Positions 59,301 to 64,000 of a stretch of 64,000 nt of DNA are shown here, piece after piece. The notes beneath the pieces are model-generated. The model was given only the letters and a program-made list of their open reading frames with translations. It was not told the origin of the DNA and did no database searches. The position numbers and the translations under genes were made by a program. How positions within the stretch are numbered: position 1 is the stretch's first letter; every line of letters begins with the position of its first letter. Source of the stretch: Nectonema munidae (taxonomy: Eukaryota; Nematomorpha; Nectonematoida; Nectonematidae); contig JAUIRK010000509.1 of assembly GCA_030549495.1 (NCBI GenBank), positions 1,176,501-1,240,500 on the forward strand, written 5' to 3'.

Positions 59301-62300
59301 AGATGGCCGTTTTAGTTTTTTACCATTTAATAAATCTAGAGTAATCCCTTGAAACTCAAACGAATTCTTAGAGAAGGCACTTGCTTCAAGTTTATAGTTA
59401 AAACGATTATTATTAATAATAAAAAACAACAAACCACCATGCTCTGAACTTTTTTTAGGTATACAAACCGTACTATAATTAGGTAAGTTAAAATTATTAA
59501 AAGCATTATCTAACCAGGTCTCCTGAATACAAATAATACTTATTGATTTTTCTAAAAAAATTACAATTTCATGAAATTTGTTACTTAGAGACTGGCAATC
59601 ATTCAGAAGTGGCATCTAAAAATAACTTATGAGACTTTTGGGACTCACATTTTCAATTTTTTTCAATTTTGCTTTCATGTAATCATAAAATAAACAAGTG
59701 TGGCAATTAAGATCAATACCTCCAACAGTCATTAAATTTTGTTATGCTTTTTTATCATATTCGATTTCTTTAGCGCCTGAAAGACAAGCAAAACTTATAG
59801 TAGAATGATTAAAATCATCTTTTCCTCCTTTAACACATGAAGCGCACTTGTATTTGGAAGAATCCTCTTTAACGGGACTGCTTTGTGAGGGATGAGGTAG
59901 AGAACAAAATTTACAAGTTGTATCCTTTCTGCATTTGCTAGTTGTATGTCTGAAATACAGGCAATTTCCAGATTGGATGTGTGAGAAAAATTGTCGGCAT
60001 TTGACCACTTGCATATCAAAGAATAATGTGAAGTCATTTTGTTTAAGTAACTAAATATATCTAGAGATACTTTTAAAACAATGATTTTATTGAAAGTATT
60101 TAAGCTTTTTGAAAAAAGTAGATTCATCAGATTACCTTCATTTGTCAATTCGATTATCTTTTCATTTTTATTCAGTATAAGGCTTACAACATTTTCATCA
60201 GGTACATCTTTTGAAATGACAAAAGAAACTTTAGGAAATAATATTTTTTTCCAAAAAGTTGAAAAGCTCTCTTCCTTGCATAATAAATTTTCTGCCATGT
60301 CTAAACTCTTTTCAGCCGGAAAATTGAGTCTAATAGCTTCTTTTTAGAACCTATTCTTATTAGGATCCTTTTTTTGTTTCTTTTGACACAACTTTCACTT
60401 TGTTAAGGATTTGTGTATTTTTTTGAGAAATTTCATTCATGTTCATCTTTTCAGATTTTATGTACAAAGTATTATTATTTTTAGGTTTGGGACTTTCTGA
60501 AACTTGGTAATTTTTTAGCTATTTGAGTATAGCTCATAAAAGAAGAATCTGGCTTTGGGTCTTTATTTAACTTGTTGTCAATTTTATTAATTTCTTCTTT
60601 AACTATTTTGAGCTCTTGCGAAATAGTTTCAATTTTATCAACCAGTTCGGAATTTATAGATGATTTTGCTAAAGCAATCAATGCATGGCCTCTATTTTCT
60701 TTAGTAACTTCTCTTGATAAAAGAACCTTCTTTAGCTAATTTAATAATATCTTTTTTTAAGTCATTGAAAAGAAAAAAAACAATACGATGAATAACAAAT
60801 CCAGTAAAAATTTATTTAAAAGGAGGAGGAAAATAGAAGAAGATTATAAGCTTGAAGTAGAATATCTTTCTAAATTATAAATAAAAAAAATAAAGACGCC
60901 ATTTTAAATTAGATTAGAACAGAAAAATTTATATAAGTTTATATAGTTTTATAAGAGAATTGATGTATGTGTCAATGTAGGAGGTGAACAATAAAATAAA
61001 ATTGATATTTTACAGAATATCTTGAACTATATGTTTCAACAGATAAATAATATTGATATTCATATGTATTTTTAAAAATCTGGATGGTGCGCGACTTCTG
61101 GGACACCTAATGATTTCCACGTGACTAAATAAAAAGAAGGAAAGACTGCGATTTTGTTTCATATTTTATCAAATTTCATATATTTATCATTGTATCATAT
61201 TTCTCAAAAGGTGTTCAGAATTTCATTAAAATTTTAGACTGGAAGTATGATTTTTAAATTTTATCGATTTTGTAAATAAGCAGCGCGAAAAAACAGATGT
61301 GCTTTTAATGTTTAATTTTCTTTATTGATTTTTTTGTAGTCTTTTGTGCTCTTGCCATACCACTAATAGGGAATGATGTCTTATAATTTTTACCTTGTAG
61401 AACTGTGTGATAAGAAGATTTTGCGAAAGTGATTGTATTCAGAGTTTTTTTGCTTTAAATCTGACAAGTTTTTGAGAAATATCTGATTACAATTTTATTT
61501 TATCTTTTTTAAGAGAAAGGATTGAGACTCATCAAAACTTGAGAAGAAACACGTTGAGTGAAAGTACGAATGTCTGCGCTTCTTCTGATTTGCTTAAGCT
61601 TTGGATGCACACTGACTCAACTAGCAATGTTCATTTTTATTTGGCTACTTTAATCAATCCCTTCAATGGTGATCTTTTATTCTTATTAATCATTAATCTC
61701 TGTTTTCTAAACTCGTTTGTGTTGATGATTTTCTGCAAATTTTGTCTTGATTTTTGTTACACTTACTCCAAATCTGTCTAAATTAGTTTGAATCTTCGCA
61801 CCTTATCTTATTTCGCTCTCATTATGGTTTAGTTTACATCACTTTCTCCTTAAATATTTATGCATCTTATGAAAATAACCTAACACTAATTTTGATAAAG
61901 TTAGATGTTGTGTCGTGAAGTTTCCATTTCCGATTTGTCAGAGTTACTTATCTTAGCTTTCTAATCCTTAATAAAGAAATAACTTAAGGTTGTCATTAGT
62001 ATTTACTTGGGTTCGAAAATTACCTAAAATATCATTACCTGTAAATCATTCGTCTCAGCTTTTAGAGTTTTTAATAATTTTTATGTTTTTTTAAATAATA
62101 CACATAAAGACACATATTTAGCATAAATTTGTCTCAAAGTTGAGATAAATTATAAAAATGAGAACTAACAAAGTTTATGATTTTAAAAAGCATAATACTT
62201 CAAAGTTTTTCTTGGATAATCGAGAACGAATCTTCGATGAATGCAGCCTGTCGAAGAAAAGGCTCTTTCGCACTCTTGCTTGTTCCTCTTTTAGTTAATA

Positions 62301-63922
62301 AACTTTGATAAAGTTTTTCCAATCTATCTGATCAGCTTATTTTTGACAATTTTTGCAAGTTTCTTTGAATTTAGTGAAGCTAACCCTTTACGTTTCAGCA
62401 TAAATTATTTGGAATAAACTCACTTGTTGCAATCTAATGTAAACTAAAACCATCTTTACATTCCATTTTCATAACGGCTTCAGGCATAGATTTTTTTTTA
62501 AAAAAATTACCTAAAGTTTCTTCTTTTCTTATTTAATTTCACATCATTATTTTCTAAACTTTTTGAAGAATGTATTTTATTTATATGAGATTTTAACCCA
62601 TACATGGATCCTTCAACAAACTTCAAAACTTCAGAACAAATTTTACATTCAGCTTCATTGGATCTGATCGTTTTTTAGACATACGGAAGTATATAGTTTA
62701 ATTTAAAAAATTTGATATATTGAGTAGTTTTTTAATAAATTGTTTTAGTAGTATAATGTATTTAAAAATTACAAATAATTCTGGTTAAACTGTATTAATA
62801 ATTAAGTTTAATTATTATTAGTCCTTAAATTTTTTCTAATAAATTTGTATTCATACAATTATATACTAAACTCTAACAAAAAAATGTATACTCCTACTAT
62901 TTAAAAACTTTAAAAATATTTGAAATGATAAATAAGGAGTCCTTATTTAGGCCCTTTTAGCACAATATGAAGTAATATTGAATTTGACATCTCTAATGCG
63001 GAGTTGATGCTAGACTTGACACTAGACACTCAATTCCATCTACATGGAAATTTCTATTTGATAATGAGGAGGTGGCAATTAAGCGTTTTATTGATGCCTG
63101 AGATCTCACCCTTTTGATATAATTTTGACACAGCATTTTAATTTGATATTTAGATACAATAGTTTCACTCGGCTTTAAAACATCCCATATTTAAGACAAT
63201 GTTATTCCTAAAGTATGTGTTAGATCTTGGATAGCAACATATATTTATTCAATTATACTAATAGTATACCAATGTTATTTAAATAAACTCTACATTTATA
63301 TTATGTTAATACTTGATTAATTTGCAAATCAAAAGAGTTTTTCAAAGGGCATTCCTAGGCAATACCAATTGATGACTATGGCACACTCCAATTGACTGTA
63401 CGAGGTCTTGTGTTTTATTTATACTTTAGATATACTAGACTTGAGTTACACTAATAAATCCAAGCCTAAACCTCGGGCTTAATATGTAACTTTATCAAAA
63501 GGGGTGTTAGTTTCTTTTTGCGTTGTCGGTTCGATGGTCACATTAAAGTTTTAAACTTATAGCAACAGACCACACATCAGACACCAATTTAAAGCATCAA
63601 CATATAGAAACATACATACTCCCGATCGAAGAACAGATAAAGATTCCTGTATTTAGACTTTGAGGATAGATTTTCAGATAGACTTCCATTAAAACATGAA
63701 TAAAGGATGTATATATAGAAATTAATATTTTTATTTTCTTTTCGTCAGACTTATTTCCTTCAAGTGTTCCAATTTCTAATGGTACATTCAGTCAAGGAAA
63801 TCCTCAACACATCTACCACTGGTTCAATAACAAAAGTTATACCTTTACCTTAAGTATGGAAAAGCTATTGAAGCAAGTCACTTCAAACATCGTCCATAGT
63901 TCACTCTCATCCCAGCAATTGA
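50196..63922 (+). CDS. DMXL: DmX-like protein (Rabconnectin-3 alpha), partial gene, nine exons visible
   Basis: The family is a very large WD40-repeat protein that works with WDR7/Rabconnectin-3 beta to regulate V-ATPase assembly on endosomes and synaptic vesicles. Exons: 50196-50309, 50943-51026, 53485-53738, 53791-53857, 53911-53950, 57644-57689, 57864-58052, 61514-61668, 63749-63922. Every border has AG/GT and the phases agree at each junction (0, 0, 2, 0, 1, 2, 2, 1). Family matches: AYGSGCELIILNSDF; KIAVGLENKVELFHP across the first junction; SSTVHLLEFSPNSEYFASAAK (20-residue core); NDVLVKVWF; ANALITSCEDSIARVWVES; NVHFYLATLINPFND; HWFNNKSYTFTLSMEKLL. Linkers are shorter than in human or fly proteins. 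The upstream exon (normally MxLHQVLTG...VPFT) was not found, and the gene continues beyond the window. Confidence 0.9.
50943..51026 (+). CDS. DMXL: DmX-like exon b
   Basis: Acceptor TTTTTAATGTTTAG, donor TTTG|GTATCA; 28 codons, phase 0. It encodes IAVGLENKVELFHP, equivalent to IAASYGNVVSIFEP of the family. The downstream part is poorly conserved, so the donor choice is less certain. Confidence 0.8.
51560..51770 (-). pseudogene. hAT transposase C-terminal fragment
   Basis: The minus strand reads GHAVTALPTTQLNVEGLFSA followed by LRISFKERRFGRGNFF, the hAT C-terminal dimerisation motif ('P.T.V.VERLFSALR...'). It lies in a DmX-like intron, antisense to the gene. Only this part survives. Confidence 0.7.
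51771..53480. other. DmX-like intron, AT-rich with simple degenerate repeats
   Basis: Between about 52090 and 52520 the motifs AATTAGTTAA and AATAAGTA recur irregularly as a cryptically simple tract. Nothing else is recognised. Confidence 0.4.
53485..53738 (+). CDS. DMXL: DmX-like exon c
   Basis: Acceptor GTTTTATTAG, donor ATAAG|GTTTTA, 84 codons plus two bases. The stretch ASINVICWCESGLKFLFG fits 'HNITWDPTGNRLLTG' of WD repeat 2, and SVEYICVSKI fits 'GDWVCIWQC'. The donor is non-consensus at +3 to +5 but is the one that keeps the frame. Confidence 0.85.
53791..53857 (+). CDS. DMXL: DmX-like exon d
   Basis: It follows a 52-base intron. It encodes SSSTVHLLEFSPNSEYFASA, closely matching TASPVHLMKFSPDGEFFATA. 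The donor is AAAA|GTTTCT, weak but in frame. Confidence 0.88.
53911..53950 (+). CDS. DMXL: DmX-like exon e
   Basis: It follows a 53-base intron ending CTCTTTTTTAG. It encodes NDVLVKVWFEQKK, matching KDDCLLKVWYN. Donor AAAT|GTATGC. The exon is only 40 bases. Confidence 0.85.
54285..54432 (-). repeat. tRNA-derived SINE family S, copy 2
   Basis: On the minus strand: GGGGCGTGAGTAAGGTTGGT, then the B box GGGTTCGATCCC, then CATAGTTCGATACAA, then GGTACCTTTACCTATG. The motif order is the same as at 37773. The copies differ considerably, so both are old. Confidence 0.72.
54479..54695. mobile_element. MITE with 31-bp inverted repeats
   Basis: AAAAACTTTAGTCAATAGGA at 54479 (31 bases in all, to TGTGAAAGGAA) is complemented at 54664-54694 with two mismatches. 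The spacer is about 155 bp. No clear target duplication was found. It lies in a DmX-like intron. Confidence 0.75.
54700..56015. other. DmX-like intron, nothing recognised
   Basis: AT-rich sequence without supported features. Confidence 0.4.
56026..56575. mobile_element. hAT MITE (550 bp)
   Basis: Ends are CAGGGCCCGTTGCAA at the left and CAGGGCCGGTGCTAGG as the complement of the right end. The flanking octamers GTCGATAT and GTGGATAT differ at one base. GGCCCCG-rich subterminal segments lie at both ends. No transposase. Confidence 0.85.
56730..56794. repeat. G-rich low-complexity tract
   Basis: Long runs of G broken by TGTGTGTGTG and single A/T bases. It could form G-quadruplexes on the DmX-like coding strand (intron), or its length may be unreliable in the assembly. 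Confidence 0.8.
57105..57440 (+). mobile_element. RTE-clade LINE remnant
   Basis: The plus strand reads LIDFEKAYDRILRELI, then a decayed WTWLHIKYINE and LYQGSV-ESL box. These fit the RTE motifs 'FIDLEKAYDRVPRE', 'YV..I..MY' and 'VGLHQGSALSPLLF'. Stops are frequent. Same clade as the fragment at 34878 but a different part, so the two cannot be compared directly. Confidence 0.7.
57644..57689 (+). CDS. DMXL: DmX-like exon f (46 bases)
   Basis: Acceptor CTTTCTGCAG, donor TATAG|GTATGA. It encodes LTAKYIPFHWKTLY, in the position of 'AVNGFSWRKTSKYMPR'. Both phases fit its neighbours (one base carried in, two carried out). A longer version of the family segment with YLAHPR is not seen, so this exon is the least sure. 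Confidence 0.6.
57864..58052 (+). CDS. DMXL: DmX-like exon g
   Basis: Acceptor TTTCTTTTTTACAG, donor TTAA|GTGAGT. It encodes NTVANALITSCEDSIARVWV, matching the family's 'CNVLLTCCKDNVCRLWAET'. Then comes a Ser- and Lys-rich linker of about 40 residues (SSFEQKAKRSKSILKHSQKL). Confidence 0.92.
58225..58290. repeat. AT microsatellite (TAA/TAATA)n
   Basis: Repeated AATAATATA units in a DmX-like intron. Confidence 0.7.
58440..60780 (-). mobile_element. LINE 5' part (ORF1 and endonuclease), antisense in a DmX-like intron
   Basis: Minus strand. ORF1: 60681-60481 is a coiled-coil-like segment (VDKIETISQELKIVKEEINK); 60298-59742 includes a Cys/His-rich zinc region (CLYFRHTTSKCRKDTTCKFC). ORF2: 59615-59250 and 59281-59084 form an apurinic-type endonuclease (ICIQETWLDN, then VYCGDFNFNINY and DTLIDNFF); 58651-58451 is a linker region. 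The reverse transcriptase is missing, so this is a copy with 3' loss, or one whose 3' part is elsewhere. Several frameshifts. Jockey/CR1-like by ORF1 and endonuclease type. Confidence 0.8.
60790..61510. other. DmX-like intron, nothing recognised
   Basis: AT-rich sequence without supported features. Confidence 0.4.
61514..61668 (+). CDS. DMXL: DmX-like exon h
   Basis: Acceptor TTTTATCTTTTTTAAG, donor AATG|GTGATC. It encodes NVHFYLATLINPFN, matching 'LCHFHIAASINPATD'. The phases join exon g (two bases) and exon i (one base). Confidence 0.9.
62170..62700 (-). pseudogene. hAT remnant: BED finger and C-terminal dimerisation region
   Basis: On the minus strand, about 62690-62550 (across frame breaks) reads KSDPMK, CKICSEVLKFVEG, LKSHINKIHSSKS, a BED-type C2H2 finger. 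About 62290-62190 reads SLFFDRLHSSKIRSRLSKKN and FEVLCFLKS, the hAT C-terminal motif ('AFSTAGLIHSSKRSRLSPEN...LVFLK'). The catalytic middle is absent, so this is an internally deleted copy. Confidence 0.65.
62705..63745. other. DmX-like intron, nothing recognised
   Basis: AT-rich sequence without supported features. Confidence 0.4.
63749..63922 (+). CDS. DMXL: DmX-like exon i
   Basis: Acceptor TTTCTTTTCGTCAG. It encodes HWFNNKSYTFTLSMEKLLKQ, matching 'VVHWLNNKELHFTLSMEAFL'. Joining G from exon h with AC here gives the conserved Asp of INP-x-x-D. The donor is probably TTGA|GTGAGA; the gene continues past the window. Confidence 0.9.
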
Positions 63923-64000
63923 GTGAGAGTTGTAATTTTCTTACCTTTTAATATTTTTATTTTCCTTCGCCATCGCGTCCAAGTAAAGAATGGTCTGATA

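Noticed and set aside
1-64000. CRISPR arrays, bacterial operons, phage or toxin-antitoxin systems
   Set aside because: No regularly spaced direct repeats with unique spacers and no prokaryotic gene organisation; the window is animal nuclear DNA.

Overview
The window looks like AT-rich nuclear DNA from an invertebrate animal, most likely an arthropod. A copepod crustacean such as a sea louse is a guess, made from the base composition and the mix of transposons; no rRNA or mitochondrial marker is present to settle it. Evidence for a eukaryote: spliced exons with GT/AG borders, an insulin-receptor-family kinase, and many animal-type transposons (hAT, pogo/Tigger, piggyBac, several LINE clades, a tRNA-derived SINE, MITEs and one Ty3/gypsy fossil).

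Only three pieces of host gene can be supported. (1) 11814-15890, minus strand: an insulin/IGF-type receptor tyrosine kinase of 1358 residues whose whole coding region is one open frame, with a likely splice acceptor in its 5' UTR. (2) 50196-63922, plus strand: eight to nine exons of a DmX-like (Rabconnectin-3 alpha) WD40 protein, a partner of V-ATPase regulators. The exons keep reading phase across every junction, and the gene runs off the right edge. (3) 33357-33654, plus strand: one plausible exon of a small single-pass membrane protein that I do not recognise.

Layout. 1-3.4 kb: an old hAT fragment, then a degenerate satellite of about 145 bp period into which a POGK-like pogo element inserted. 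4-11.3 kb: a LINE 3' end, two arrays of a second satellite of similar period, a dispersed 390-bp repeat, two hairpin elements and a hAT-like fossil. 11.6-16 kb: the receptor gene, followed by about 4 kb of unassigned upstream DNA. 20.3-27.8 kb: a nested stack. A LINE with an RNase H domain is split by a hAT element (8-bp target duplication), and a second LINE beside it is split by an almost intact Tigger (TA duplication). 28-49 kb: transposon fossils (hAT, a perfect-ended MITE, RTE, piggyBac, dispersed repeat, SINE, Ty3/gypsy, hAT MITE, LINE, non-autonomous piggyBac). 50-64 kb: the DmX-like gene, whose introns hold a SINE, MITEs, a G-rich tract, an RTE remnant, an antisense LINE and hAT fragments.

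There is no operon-like logic. The two recognised host genes act separately, in growth-factor signalling at the plasma membrane and in endosome/vesicle acidification. I found no convincing novel biological system. The best leads are the intronless receptor with its unusual cysteine pattern, the compact divergent DmX-like exons, the very young MITE and Tigger, and the satellite arrays with near-nucleosomal period.
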